Of a stretch of DNA of 44,780 bases, positions 1-9,003 are shown one piece after another (position 1 is the first letter of the stretch; every line of letters starts with the position of its first letter). The position numbers were made by a program, and so were the translations under genes. This DNA is from an uncultured bacterium. GTDB taxonomy: Bacteria; Bacteroidota; Bacteroidia; Bacteroidales; Bacteroidaceae. Under the pieces are notes generated by a model. It was given only the letters and a program-made list of their open reading frames with translations, was not told where the DNA came from and ran no database searches. Location of the stretch: positions 1 through 44,780 of the forward strand of contig CAJMSQ010000018.1 of NCBI GenBank assembly GCA_905216095.1, read 5' to 3'.

Positions 1-2445
1 TGCCTTGTCGTCGTTTCCGGTCTCGACTGCCTCGATGCCCGTCACGTTGCCGTCACCGAAGAGCAGGCCCTGTACGGGGGCGGCGCCGAATAAGGAAATA
101 TAGGCCTTACCGGCGGGAAGGTTTTCGGCCGTGTACTTGTAGAAGCCGATTTTTCCGAACGCTCCGCTCAGGACGAACGTGCCTTCGGGAGTTGCGACGG
201 TCGAGTTCACCGTACCCGTCAGGCTGTTGTCCGCAGGTTTAGTACCGGGCTCGATGGCGGGAACGAAGGTGGCGGCAGTCTCGTTCGCGCTGCGCAGCAC
301 TACGGCCGTGTGCTTGGGCAGCGTCGTGCCTTCGATGGCGGCCAGATTCAGAGACTGCTGGTCGTCGCTGAGGGTAGCGGAGAAGGCTTCCACGCCTTCG
401 GGGATGGTCGTCGCATAAGGCAGGTAGAGCGATGCGTAGTTATAGCCGTCGGCCGTAGCCGGGTTCTGAAGCGTCACGTTGTTCATGTTGTAGTCCGTGG
501 CCTCTTCGAAGCAAAAAGCATTGGAAAATCCGGATTGCCAGCATACAGTGTTATTCCAACCATTGAAGCTACCATCAGAAGTCAATACCAAAGAACTTAA
601 ATCTTGTTGGTTTGCACCTCTCTGCTGAACCACCAATCGGAATAAACCGGGTCGAGAAGTCGAAGCTTGGTTATTAACATTAAATGCACACTTTGCCGCT
701 AAATAAGTTTCGCTGTAACCCTTGTTATCGTTGTAACCATAGCCTTGACCTTTCCATACCATGTAGTTACCTTTGGCGGCATTGGTGAATATGTACCTGC
801 CATCGTCCATTTTGTGACAAACAAAAGCGGCGTTCAGGTCCTTGTTCTCGTCCGAATAAGACTTGACAATCAATTCACCGTTCTCATCATTGGCAAGGAG
901 ATAATTGTTTTTCAAGTTTTGCTGGACATTTCTCAGATAATATGCCTTACCGTCTTTGGGCATTACAACGTTACCAAGTCCGCCCACAGTTGTTTTCCAC
1001 GTAGTAAATGCAGTTTCAAGATTGCCAAGGTTAGTCAGATTGGCAGTTCCCTGTGCGGTCTTAAGCGCTTCTCTCAGCGGAGCGTTATATGTTTCCAGAC
1101 CGGTAGCGGGGAAACCCACTTGGTTGGGATCTTCCGAAAGTCTGAGCATCTCTTCGACTGTAGCCGTCAGGTTTTGACCGACAAGTATCTTCTTGTTCTC
1201 CATATCGGATTCCAAGTACAGGAAGTTGGTATTACGATTCGAAGTGATTTCAAAATTGGAAGCCAAGACATCCTGACCTCTGTCCTTTCTGATGAAGTAT
1301 GCACCGCCGGGATAAGCCAGACGCACGCCGTTGTAATCAGCGGCATGATAAGTCACACCCACTGCACCATGCACAGGAGTGAAATCTTTGTATTCAATGC
1401 CATAGACATCATAATGTTCGGCGATATAGTCGTCTACTTTAGAGAACTGGAAAGTGCGGTCGAGAAATGAACTGCTGCTTGCCATACCTACAAACAACGT
1501 ATTTGAACCTATGTCATACCATCCCATAAGACATTTGTGCTTTTGGGTGTTACTGGTATTAGGAGTATACACGCTGATATTGGTCTGATCGTTATAACGA
1601 GCCTCGAAAATAAATGGATAAACAGGACTATCAGTAATGACACCACTTTCGGAAACATATTTTCCCTTAGAGGTCTTGATTGCAAATTTTCCGGATTCGT
1701 TCTTATCTATATATACAAATGTGGAAGATACGACGTTTTGGGCACGCAATGACAACGCATAAGTTTTACCGTCTTTAACATACTCTGTAGGCGTAGTCGT
1801 GACATATCTGCCGGCTGCCTTGTCCTCACCGTCTAAGGGATCAGTGGTCACGCCCTTTATGACCTTCATCTGATACCAACCGGGAGTTATGTCACTCACA
1901 GGCACGGGCTTCCATCCCGGAGCTTGGGGAGGATTCTTTTTGGCCAAAGTCCAAAAGCTTTCCAGGTTAGTGGTTGCATCACAACGTCCCAATACAATAT
2001 TAGACGGATTTGTAATTGTGGTATTAGACGGAGTCCAAGCCAACTGTGCAGCAGCATCTTCGTCCTTAGTGGCATACGCGACAACGGCGATGGAGTTTCC
2101 GTTTTCTTTCAGTATCCACTTTTCGGTGTCTGTCTTATCGGTTGTCCACTTTAATTTCTGACCTTCTTCGACGTCTTTTGCAGAAACATAGCCGTCGTAG
2201 GTGGCCGATTTGATGTAGTAAACGCCTTCTTCGCCATCGACAGCTTCAAAGGTGAAAAGCGTGGAGGCTTCCTCCTGGGTTGTCTTGAATCCGTTTCCGT
2301 TGGTGGTGATACGCATATCCGAATCCACCGCGTTCAGGAATTTGTAATAGTGCGGATCGCCATCGGTAGACGGCAGAGGCAGAGAAGTCTGTGCTGTGGC
2401 CCACACGGAAACCAACAGCGAGATAAGGAAGGTAATTTTTCTCAT
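1..2445 (-). CDS. Large secreted protein of unknown function (3' end outside window)
   Basis: An uninterrupted frame of 815 codons runs from an ATG at 2445 to base 1, so the C-terminus lies outside the window. The N-terminus MRKITFLISLLVSVWATAQT is a clear signal peptide. Residues about 25-140 (YYKFLNAVDS..., YYIKSATYDGYV) resemble the beta-rich, ricin-like repeats seen in many Bacteroidales secreted proteins, and the GH16 protein at 28992 starts in a similar way. Near the visible end, a segment with YNYASLYLPYA, LPKHTAVVLRS and GNVTGIEAVE is typical of the stretch just before a C-terminal sorting-like tail, so probably only some tens of residues are missing. The first part of the gene is AT-richer than its end. 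No catalytic motif was recognised. Secretion to the periplasm or cell surface is inferred; substrate and role are unknown. Confidence 0.8.
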   Translation of the reverse strand, partial: MRKITFLISLLVSVWATAQTSLPLPSTDGDPHYYKFLNAVDSDMRITTNGNGFKTTQEEASTLFTFEAVDGEEGVYYIKSATYDGYVSAKDVEEGQKLKWTTDKTDTEKWILKENGNSIAVVAYATKDEDAAAQLAWTPSNTTITNPSNIVLGRCDATTNLESFWTLAKKNPPQAPGWKPVPVSDITPGWYQMKVIKGVTTDPLDGEDKAAGRYVTTTPTEYVKDGKTYALSLRAQNVVSSTFVYIDKNESGKFAIKTSKGKYVSESGVITDSPVYPFIFEARYNDQTNISVYTPNTSNTQKHKCLMGWYDIGSNTLFVGMASSSSFLDRTFQFSKVDDYIAEHYDVYGIEYKDFTPVHGAVGVTYHAADYNGVRLAYPGGAYFIRKDRGQDVLASNFEITSNRNTNFLYLESDMENKKILVGQNLTATVEEMLRLSEDPNQVGFPATGLETYNAPLREALKTAQGTANLTNLGNLETAFTTWKTTVGGLGNVVMPKDGKAYYLRNVQQNLKNNYLLANDENGELIVKSYSDENKDLNAAFVCHKMDDGRYIFTNAAKGNYMVWKGQGYGYNDNKGYSETYLAAKCAFNVNNQASTSRPGLFRLVVQQRGANQQDLSSLVLTSDGSFNGWNNTVCWQSGFSNAFCFEEATDYNMNNVTLQNPATADGYNYASLYLPYATTIPEGVEAFSATLSDDQQSLNLAAIEGTTLPKHTAVVLRSANETAATFVPAIEPGTKPADNSLTGTVNSTVATPEGTFVLSGAFGKIGFYKYTAENLPAGKAYISLFGAAPVQGLLFGDGNVTGIEAVETGNDDKA

Positions 2446-2545
2446 TGTTTGTTAATTGTTAATTGATGATTGATATCGGGAATATTATAATCCTCGGTCT
2501 GTTTTTCTTTGAGATTTAAGGTAATTCCTTTTGGAGGGAACGGCG

Positions 2546-2577
2546 CAAAAGTACTTACCAAGACTTAAAAATGCAAA
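2546..2577 (-). promoter_or_regulatory. Bacteroidales-type promoter of the leftward secreted-protein gene
   Basis: Read on the minus strand, TTTG (2577-2574), 20 nt, then TACTTTTG (2553-2546) fit the Bacteroidales consensus TTTG-N19-21-TAnnTTTG. Transcription would start near 2539, giving a leader of about 95 nt before the ATG at 2445. Confidence 0.65.
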
Positions 2578-2705
2578 TCGGGGGGGGTAAAAAATGTTAA
2601 TTTGATAAATTTTCTTCAAAAAGGCGGGAAAAGGTGCTGTTTCGGCGCGGAATCCGTCAGGAAAAGCCAAACACGGAACGGCCCGGCGCTGGCCCGGCGG
2701 AACGA

Positions 2706-2780
2706 CATGCCATGTAGCTTTTCCTACAAGCCATGTAATCCGGACTACATGGCTTGTAGTCGCGCGTAGATGGCATGTAG
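2706..2780. repeat. Palindromic dispersed element, locus A (four half-units)
   Basis: CTACAAGCCATGTA (2724-2737) is followed 8 nt later by its exact reverse complement (2746-2759), a perfect 14-bp inverted repeat. Two related units flank it: ATGCCATGTAG ending at 2717 and ATGGCATGTAG at 2770-2780. The same unit recurs at 11144-11204 and 17383-17439. The element lies between the divergent promoters of the secreted-protein gene and the SDR gene. Otherwise the 2446-3042 intergenic stretch holds only the two promoters and a G-run near 2580. Confidence 0.7.
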
Positions 2781-2864
2781 GTATGGCGCTCATTATCAAG
2801 GCTGACGGAAAGGCTGATTTCCGGCCGCGCGGCGCGCATTCCGACCAATAAAGTAGGCAAACGC

Positions 2865-2895
2865 TTTGTCCTGTCAAAGTATTTGTATATTTTTG
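2865..2895 (+). promoter_or_regulatory. Promoter of the SDR-PAP2 operon
   Basis: TTTG at 2865-2868, 19 nt, then TATTTTTG at 2888-2895 match the Bacteroidales promoter pattern. The start would be near 2902, about 140 nt upstream of the chosen ATG at 3043. Confidence 0.6.
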
Positions 2896-3042
2896 TCGTT
2901 CGTTATTTGACAGCAGGCCGGCGCAAACCGCTGAATATCCCGCGGTTGCGGCCCTCGGACCGCTGTTTCCCGAACATTTTGTCCAATGTTTTCCCGCACG
3001 GGCCGCACCGTGCCCGCCGGGAACCTAAAAAAACAAGAAAGC

Positions 3043-4134
3043 ATGACGGAACAACCGGCGAACGCACGTCCGGCAAACGACACGCCGCAGGGCGGTGGCG
3101 GAAAGACAGGCCCGGGCTCCATCCTCATTACGGGAGCCAGCGGGTTCATCGGCAGTTTCTTAGTGGAACGGGCGCTGCAGGAGGGCATGACGGTGTGGGC
3201 CGCCGTGCGCGCCACGAGCAGCCGCCGCTGGCTGTCCGACCCGCGCATACGCTTCGTCGAGCTGGACCTGTCCGACGGGGAGCGGCTCGGCCGGCAGATG
3301 GCGGCGCACGTGGAGCGGCATGGCGCGTGGGACTTCATCATACATGCCGCCGGCGCGACGAAATGCCGGCGCAAGGAGGATTTCTTCAGGACCAACACCG
3401 ACGGCACGCTGCGGCTGGCCCGGCTGGCGCGACTCCATGCGGCCGTAACGGGCCGCTTCGTCTTCGTCAGTTCGCTGAGCGTGATGGGAAATGTGTGCGA
3501 CGACCGGCCGGATGCGGCCATCGACGACACAATGGCCCCACGGCCCAACACGGCCTACGGCCGGTCGAAACTGGCGGCCGAGCGCGGACTGGCGGAACTG
3601 GCCCGCAAGGGCGAAGCCCCGGACTACATCGTGCTGCGCCCGACCGGCGTGTACGGACCGCGCGAACGCGACTACTTCCTGATGGCGAAAAGCCTGAAAC
3701 GGCACGTGGACTTCTCCGTGGGCTACCGCCGGCAGGACCTGACCTTCATCTACGTGCGCGACCTGGTCGAGGCGGCGTTCCTGGCGCTGCGCAAGGGCAC
3801 GCCGGGCCGCAGCTACTTCCTGACGGACGGCGCCGACTACCCGTCGCGGGCCTTCTCCGACCTGCTGCAGGCCCGCATGGGCATCCGCCACGTGCTGCAC
3901 GTCAAGGCGCCGCTGTGGGTACTGCGCGCGGTCTGCGCGGTGGCGGGAACGGCCGCCCGCATGACGGGAAGCGTGTCCACGCTCAACGCCGACAAGTACA
4001 ACATCATGAAACAACGAAACTGGAAGTGCGACATCTCGCCCGCCCGCCGCGAACTCGGATACGAACCGGCGTGGACGCTCAAGGCCGGCGTGGACGAAAG
4101 CATCGACTGGTATAAAAAGGAAAAATGGCTCTGA
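3043..4134 (+). CDS. NAD-dependent epimerase/dehydratase (extended SDR)
   Basis: The product is 363 aa. It has the nucleotide-binding motif GASGFIG (residues 31-37), the SSLSVMG strand with the catalytic Ser region (143-149) and the YxxxK pair in YGRSK (Tyr172, Lys176), all as in extended short-chain dehydrogenases/reductases. The reaction is NAD(P)-dependent oxidation, reduction or epimerisation of a sugar nucleotide or lipid-linked substrate; the exact substrate cannot be read. An upstream in-frame ATG at 2986 would add 19 residues. I prefer 3043 because it follows a purine-rich AAAAAAACAAGAAAG stretch. The frame overlaps the next gene by 10 nt, so the two are probably translated together. 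The PAP2/Aur1-like neighbour suggests a step in lipid head-group or sphingolipid-type metabolism, which is an inference only. Confidence 0.88.
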   Translation: MTEQPANARPANDTPQGGGGKTGPGSILITGASGFIGSFLVERALQEGMTVWAAVRATSSRRWLSDPRIRFVELDLSDGERLGRQMAAHVERHGAWDFIIHAAGATKCRRKEDFFRTNTDGTLRLARLARLHAAVTGRFVFVSSLSVMGNVCDDRPDAAIDDTMAPRPNTAYGRSKLAAERGLAELARKGEAPDYIVLRPTGVYGPRERDYFLMAKSLKRHVDFSVGYRRQDLTFIYVRDLVEAAFLALRKGTPGRSYFLTDGADYPSRAFSDLLQARMGIRHVLHVKAPLWVLRAVCAVAGTAARMTGSVSTLNADKYNIMKQRNWKCDISPARRELGYEPAWTLKAGVDESIDWYKKEKWL

Positions 4135-5090
4135 ACCTTATCGAAACCCTGCCGCGGCGCAACGGACTGCTCGGCGTCGAAAAAGCCACACTGGCCTACA
4201 CCGCACTGACGGCGGCGGCCATCCTGCTGCTATGGACAGACATGACACATCCCGCCACGCTGCTGCAGGGACGTGCCTTCGTGGTGGCCGGCATTGCCGT
4301 GACGTGCGCGCTCTACCGCTTCGTGCCCTGCCGCGCAACGCTGCTGCTGCGCCACATCTACCCGCTCACGCTGCTGGGCTACTGGTATCCCGACACGTAT
4401 GAGTTCTGCCAGCTGTTCCCCAACCTGGACCACGTGTTCGCCGCGGCCGACCTGGCGCTCTTCGGTTGCCAGCCGTCGCTGGAGTTCAGCCGGCTGTTGC
4501 CGTCGAAACTGTGGAGCGAGCTGTTCCACATGGGCTACTTCTCCTATTATCCCCTCATCGCGCTGACCGTGCTGACACCGTTGCTCACGGACCGCCGCCG
4601 CTTTGCCCGCACCGCCTTTGTGGTGCTCGCGTCCTTCTTCCTGTACTATCTGATTTACCTTTTCCTGCCCGTGGCCGGCCCGCAATATTACTTCCACGCC
4701 ATCGGCACGGAAGCGGCCGCGGCAGGCCACTTCGCCGCCCTGGGCGACTACTTCCGCTACCACACCGAAATGAACGTATCGCCGGGCCCCGACGGACTGT
4801 TCCGGCGGCTGGTCGAGGCCACACAGGCCAGCGGCGAACGGCCCACGGCGGCATTCCCGTCGTCGCACGTGGGCATCAGCACCATCCTCATGCTGCTGCT
4901 GCGCGACAACCGGCGCGCGCTGGCCTGGTGCGCACTGCCATTCTACCTGCTGCTGTGCGGCGCGACGGTATATATCGAGGCCCACTACCTGGTCGATGTG
5001 CTGGGAGGACTGGTCACGGCATTCGTCTTCTACCACCTCACCAACCGGCTCTACGACCGCACCGTGCGCACCGAACCGGCCGGCATATAG
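4125..5090 (+). CDS. PAP2-superfamily (Aur1/inositolphosphotransferase-like) membrane protein
   Basis: This is a 321-aa integral membrane protein with several hydrophobic helices. PAP2-type catalytic motifs are visible: PSSHVG near residue 246 and HYLVDVLGG near residue 289, together with a GPQYYF segment after a transmembrane helix near residue 187. This order fits the PAP2_3 group (inositolphosphotransferase Aur1/Ipt1-like) rather than small soluble acid phosphatases. Such enzymes remove or transfer phospho-head groups on lipids at the membrane. The start overlaps the end of the SDR gene by 10 nt, which implies translational coupling. Substrate is unknown: lipid phosphatase, undecaprenyl-PP phosphatase-like, or phosphosphingolipid synthase-like activity are all possible. 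Confidence 0.82.
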   Translation: MALNLIETLPRRNGLLGVEKATLAYTALTAAAILLLWTDMTHPATLLQGRAFVVAGIAVTCALYRFVPCRATLLLRHIYPLTLLGYWYPDTYEFCQLFPNLDHVFAAADLALFGCQPSLEFSRLLPSKLWSELFHMGYFSYYPLIALTVLTPLLTDRRRFARTAFVVLASFFLYYLIYLFLPVAGPQYYFHAIGTEAAAAGHFAALGDYFRYHTEMNVSPGPDGLFRRLVEATQASGERPTAAFPSSHVGISTILMLLLRDNRRALAWCALPFYLLLCGATVYIEAHYLVDVLGGLVTAFVFYHLTNRLYDRTVRTEPAGI

Positions 5091-5175
5091 CCGCGGGGCG
5101 GCGAACGGCGGGCACTCCTTATATATAATAGGAGGAAAATCCATACGCAGAAAGAAAACTTACCATCATACAGTC

Positions 5176-6603
5176 ATGAATCAGAAAATATTCTCTTCGT
5201 TTGCATTGGCCCTGGGCCTCTTCGCAACAGGCCTGACCGCGCAGGCGCAAAGTCCGGCGGTGACGAAAGGATGCGGCATCTCGCCCCAGGTATTGAAGCA
5301 AATCCGGGCCGCACAGCCCGCACCGGCCGCCACACGCGCCTGGCGCAACGCACTGGCCGGAACGTCCATCAACCAACTGGCCAAGACGGCCGACAACCCG
5401 GCGGCGAACGACACTTACTTCTCCGACGAAGTGCGCTCGAAAGGCGTCACCGACCAACAGCAGAGCGGACGCTGCTGGCTCTTCACGGGACTGAACGTGC
5501 TGCGCGCACGGACCATCGCCCGCTTCGGACTGGGCGACTTCCAGTTCTCGCAGGCCTACTGCTTCTTCTACGACCAGCTGGAGAAGTCGAACCTCTTCCT
5601 GCAGGCGATTATCGACAACGCCGGCAAACCTATGGACGACAAACTCGTGGAATGGCTCTTCAAGAATCCGCTCTCCGACGGCGGAACTTTCTGCGGCGTG
5701 CAGGACGTGGTGACGAAATACGGGCTGGTGCCGGCCGACGTCATGCCTGAGAGCTACAGCGCCAACAACACGTCGCGCATGGCGGCCATCATCTCGCTCA
5801 AACTGCGCGAATACGGACTGGAACTGCGCGACAAGGCCGCCAAAGGTGCCAAAAACACGGAACTGCAGGCGCGCAAGGTGGAAATGCTGAGCACCGTCTA
5901 CCGCATACTGGCCGCCTGCCTGGGCGAACCGCCGACAGAGTTCGTATGGACCCGCAAGGACGCGGCGGGCAAGCCGGCGGACACGAAAAAATACACGCCG
6001 AAGTCCTTCTACGACGAATATGTGGGCGCCGACCTCAACGGCTATGTCATGCTCATGAACGACCCGTCAAGGCCTTACCACAAGACTTATACCATCGACA
6101 TGGACCGTCACACTTACGACGGACACCAGTGGACGTACCTCAACCTGCCCGTCGAGGAAATCAAGGCCATGGCCATCGCCTCCATCAAGGACAGCACGAT
6201 GATGTACTTCAGTTGTGACGTGGGCAAGCAGCTGGACAGCAAGACGGGCCTGCTCGCACTCGACAACTACGACTACGGCGCGCTGTTCGACACGGACTTC
6301 CCCATGGACAAGGCCGACCGCATCCGCACCTACGCCTCGGCCTCGAGCCACGCCATGACGCTCATGGCCGTCGATCTCGATGCCGAAGGCCGGCCGACGA
6401 AGTGGAAGGTGGAGAACTCCTGGGGACCGTCGTCAGGACACCACGGCCACCTCATCATGACCGACCGCTGGTTTGACGAATACATGTTCCGCCTCGTCGT
6501 GGACCGCAAGTACGTGCCTGCCGCCACGCTCGAACTGCTCCGCCAGAAGCCCGTCGTGCTGCCTGCCTGGGACCCCCTCTTCGGCGCACGCGGCGACGAG
6601 TGA
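5176..6603 (+). CDS. pepC: Secreted bleomycin hydrolase/aminopeptidase C family cysteine peptidase
   Basis: The 475-aa product has an N-terminal signal peptide (MNQKIFSSFALALGLFATGL, likely cut after TAQA at about residue 25). The papain-fold C1B triad is visible: Cys100 in QQQSGRCWLF, His in the ASSHAMTLM segment and Asn in KVENSWG near the C-terminus. Length without the signal (about 450 aa) is normal for PepC/bleomycin hydrolase. The family cleaves N-terminal residues from peptides; the cytosolic form is usual, so a signal peptide implies a periplasmic or exported version, as is common in Bacteroidales. The frame is open upstream, but the ATG at 5176 is chosen because the signal peptide begins there. 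It lies 85 nt after the PAP2 gene and may be co-transcribed or have its own promoter. Confidence 0.9.
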   Translation: MNQKIFSSFALALGLFATGLTAQAQSPAVTKGCGISPQVLKQIRAAQPAPAATRAWRNALAGTSINQLAKTADNPAANDTYFSDEVRSKGVTDQQQSGRCWLFTGLNVLRARTIARFGLGDFQFSQAYCFFYDQLEKSNLFLQAIIDNAGKPMDDKLVEWLFKNPLSDGGTFCGVQDVVTKYGLVPADVMPESYSANNTSRMAAIISLKLREYGLELRDKAAKGAKNTELQARKVEMLSTVYRILAACLGEPPTEFVWTRKDAAGKPADTKKYTPKSFYDEYVGADLNGYVMLMNDPSRPYHKTYTIDMDRHTYDGHQWTYLNLPVEEIKAMAIASIKDSTMMYFSCDVGKQLDSKTGLLALDNYDYGALFDTDFPMDKADRIRTYASASSHAMTLMAVDLDAEGRPTKWKVENSWGPSSGHHGHLIMTDRWFDEYMFRLVVDRKYVPAATLELLRQKPVVLPAWDPLFGARGDE

Positions 6604-6671
6604 GGCACAAGGCTCCCCGCAAGCCGCAAGCCGCGGCGGCCCTGTCTCCGACCGCGGCAATGCCGAAAAAC

Positions 6672-6710
6672 AATCCGTGGCGCGCTCATCCGGAACGCGC
6701 CACGGATTAT
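6672..6710 (+). terminator. Rho-independent-like terminator after the peptidase
   Basis: AATCCGTGGCGCG (6672-6684) and its exact reverse complement (6695+1 to 6707) form a perfect 13-bp stem with an 11-nt loop, with A-rich bases before and ATTATT after. It separates the peptidase from the convergent ATPase gene and could act in both directions. Confidence 0.7.
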
Positions 6711-6737
6711 TCATGCCGCACAGCCCGCCACCGGCAG

Positions 6738-7868
6738 TCAGATAAAATCCAGATAATTGTCCCTGTTCACAACATGGAATGCAGCATCAGGATATGCTTC
6801 CATGAAAACTTTCGGTGCAGACGGCATCTTGTTGCCCCACTTGAACTCCAAAGCGGTCAGCCCTCCCGCATCCTCCTCAATAAGATCTATTTCCTGCCTG
6901 TCATAAGTCCGCCAGAAATAAAAATCCTTATGTCCCCGGCCATTGAAATCGGCCTTGCGACGTTCTCCTATAATATAGTTCTCCCACAAAGCCCCTACGT
7001 CCTGCCTGACAGCCAGCGGCGAGAACGCACCAATAATGGCATTGCGGATGCCATTGTCATAGAAATACCACTTTCCCGCTTTCGCCACCTCTTTGCGCAG
7101 GTTACGCGAATATCCCCCTAACCGGTAGATGACAAAAACCTTTTCCAACAGACCGAGATACTTCTCGACAGTCGTCTTGCTCATGCCGAGCTGCTTGCCT
7201 AACTCGTCGTAAGAAACCTCGCTCCCCATCTGGAAAGCGATGAGCCGCAACAAATCGCGCATCTTGGTTGAATTTTTTAACCCGTCGATAGCCAGAATAT
7301 CCTTCAACAGGTATGCGCCGACAATATCACGCAGATAATCTGTCTTACGTTCATAATCATCCATCATCACCACCTCGGGATAAGAACCATAAATAAGACG
7401 GGCCTCCAAATTTCGCCGGGTTTCGAGTGCTGTCTCCGTCTGCGCGATTTCCCTTTGCGAGAAAGGCGTCAGCAGAAACTGCGTACCGCGACCCACCAAC
7501 GGCTCACCGGCCTTGTTCAGCAAATCAAACGATGACGAACCGCTGGCCAGTACACTGACTCCCGGCACCTCATCGACAATCAGCTTCAATATACTGCCGA
7601 TTTGAGGAATATTCTGTGCCTCGTCAATGGCCAACAAGTCGATACCGGCCAGCAAATGCCGGTAATTGGCCACCGAACGGTTTTCCAGCAAAGCCAGCGT
7701 GTCATAGTCTTCACCGTTAAGCATCATGGTACGACCGGGATAATCGGCCACAATCTTACGCATCATCACGGTCTTGCCCACACGACGTGCGCCGAAAATC
7801 AATATCGCCTTATTGGGCACTATTTGTGCCGCAATCTTCTCCTCCAGTATTCTGTCTATTGCCTTCAT
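6738..7868 (-). CDS. AAA_14/DUF4143 ATP-binding protein
   Basis: This is a 376-aa protein with Walker A GARRVGKT (residues 26-33), Walker B LLAIDEAQ (78-85) and the sensor-like segment VLASGSSSF. A winged-helix middle part contains GKQLGMSKTTVEKYLGLLEK, and the C-terminal DUF4143 part has EIDLI...ALEFKWG, resembling the core of PD-(D/E)xK nuclease-like folds. The family is very common in Bacteroidales, often in several copies per genome. Its cellular role is not settled; a link to mobile DNA or defence has been suggested. It stands alone, convergent with the peptidase, and its GC content is lower than that of the preceding genes. Start at the ATG at 7868 gives a standard N-terminus. Confidence 0.88.
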   Translation of the reverse strand: MKAIDRILEEKIAAQIVPNKAILIFGARRVGKTVMMRKIVADYPGRTMMLNGEDYDTLALLENRSVANYRHLLAGIDLLAIDEAQNIPQIGSILKLIVDEVPGVSVLASGSSSFDLLNKAGEPLVGRGTQFLLTPFSQREIAQTETALETRRNLEARLIYGSYPEVVMMDDYERKTDYLRDIVGAYLLKDILAIDGLKNSTKMRDLLRLIAFQMGSEVSYDELGKQLGMSKTTVEKYLGLLEKVFVIYRLGGYSRNLRKEVAKAGKWYFYDNGIRNAIIGAFSPLAVRQDVGALWENYIIGERRKADFNGRGHKDFYFWRTYDRQEIDLIEEDAGGLTALEFKWGNKMPSAPKVFMEAYPDAAFHVVNRDNYLDFI

Positions 7869-8097
7869 AACCCAACCTGTTCTTTGTGCAAAAATACAAA
7901 TAATCTTTTCAACTGGCCGTTTTTACGTAAAAATCGTACTCCAGAATGGCGATTTTTACATTTTCACCGGTCATAAGGCATACCGGCGACTGGATGACAC
8001 ATTCAGCCGCGACGGCGGAAAACACCGGATGCCGTTCGTTTATGATTAAGATATTATATAAAATCGGTTTTAAGCCTGACGCGCAACCGGCCGCGCG

Positions 8098-8364
8098 TCA
8101 TTGAGCGATATTGATGAGTTTGCAACCTAAAGCAGTCTCAATCTTCGCTATGGTCTGCATGGTAAAGTTGTGCCTGCCAGTCATCCACTTGGATATTTCC
8201 GACTCTCTCTTGTGAAGTTTATTGGCAAAATCCTTTTGCGTGAGGTTCTTTGCCTTGAGAACCTTACTGATGCGTTCCGCTATCCCGAAAGAAAGTTCAA
8301 ATTCTGCTTTCTGTTCTTCGGGAACATCCGCAAGGCATTGTCTGAACAATTCATTCTGTATCAT
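8098..8364 (-). CDS. XRE-family HTH antitoxin (HigA-like)
   Basis: An 88-aa protein with a helix-turn-helix of the XRE type at about residues 32-75 (KNLTQKDFANKLHKRESEISKWMTG split over the two helices). It lies 15 nt downstream of the toxin-like gene on the same strand. The toxin-first order and the small HTH partner are the arrangement of HigBA-type type II toxin-antitoxin pairs. It probably binds and neutralises the partner and represses the shared promoter. This role is inferred from order and fold. Confidence 0.78.
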   Translation of the reverse strand: MIQNELFRQCLADVPEEQKAEFELSFGIAERISKVLKAKNLTQKDFANKLHKRESEISKWMTGRHNFTMQTIAKIETALGCKLINIAQ

Positions 8365-8379
8365 ACGGCTGTCCTCCCA

Positions 8380-8856
8380 TTATATTTCAAATGTCGCACT
8401 CTGAATATCAGTTATCATATTCTTCTCGATAGTAACCTTTCCCGATTTCTGCGCCTTCATCAGCACCTTGTCAAAAGTCTGCAAATCCATCACATATCCA
8501 CTCAATTTTTCATTCTCCTGATATGTGCGTGTGGTTTTCACACCGCCATTTCCGAGAATAAGTATCCGGTCTGATATACGCAGGCAATACAAGCGCAGTT
8601 TGCGCGAATCAATGGCAAGAGCTTTGACGCTGTCATTCATCTTTCCTTCATTCCGGAAGAAACGTTCAAGAGCTCCTTTGTCAATAATCTTGGACAATGC
8701 CAGCAATATAACGTTGAAATCCTTATTGTACGTAGCATTATCCTTAAATTCATTCAAGAATTTCTCGAATTCGCTCTCGTCACTACCGTCAAAGCAGATG
8801 GAGAACATGCCCACATTATCGTTTTGCTCTATGGTCTTTAATGTAACTGTTGTCAT
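8380..8856 (-). CDS. Putative HigB/RelE-type toxin of a type II TA pair
   Basis: A 158-aa soluble protein directly upstream of the XRE antitoxin. The region around residues 80-118 (KLRLYCLRI, ILILGNGGVKTTRTY) resembles the beta-sheet core of RelE/HigB/Gp49-like RNA-cleaving toxins, where a basic strand is followed by a Lys-Thr-rich segment. It is longer than classic HigB (about 90-110 aa), with an N-terminal extension of about 60 residues. The promoter should lie in the AT-rich gap 8857-8919. A plain hypothetical protein with an HTH partner is the alternative; the toxin call rests mostly on the operon arrangement. Confidence 0.6.
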   Translation of the reverse strand: MTTVTLKTIEQNDNVGMFSICFDGSDESEFEKFLNEFKDNATYNKDFNVILLALSKIIDKGALERFFRNEGKMNDSVKALAIDSRKLRLYCLRISDRILILGNGGVKTTRTYQENEKLSGYVMDLQTFDKVLMKAQKSGKVTIEKNMITDIQSATFEI

Positions 8857-8919
8857 GACAGCATAAATTCAAATTCACTCCAAAGTTAAGCATTAATTCT
8901 TATATCTGTTCACTTTTGA

Positions 8920-9003
8920 ATGAAGATTCAAGAAAAATTCCTGCTGATGTTCATCATCCCGGCCTACGTCCTGCGCCGGAAAATCAACGCCTGTAAGTCA
9001 TGA
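8920..9003 (+). CDS. 27-residue hydrophobic small ORF coupled to the regulator
   Basis: ATG at 8920 opens 27 codons (MKIQEKFLLMFIIPAYVLRR..., ending NACKS). The TGA at 9001-9003 overlaps the ATG of the next gene in an ATGA arrangement. The middle is hydrophobic and followed by basic residues, as in a single membrane helix or the cytoplasmic end of a lost membrane protein. It could be a real small membrane peptide, a leader that couples translation, or chance. Confidence 0.35.
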   Translation: MKIQEKFLLMFIIPAYVLRRKINACKS

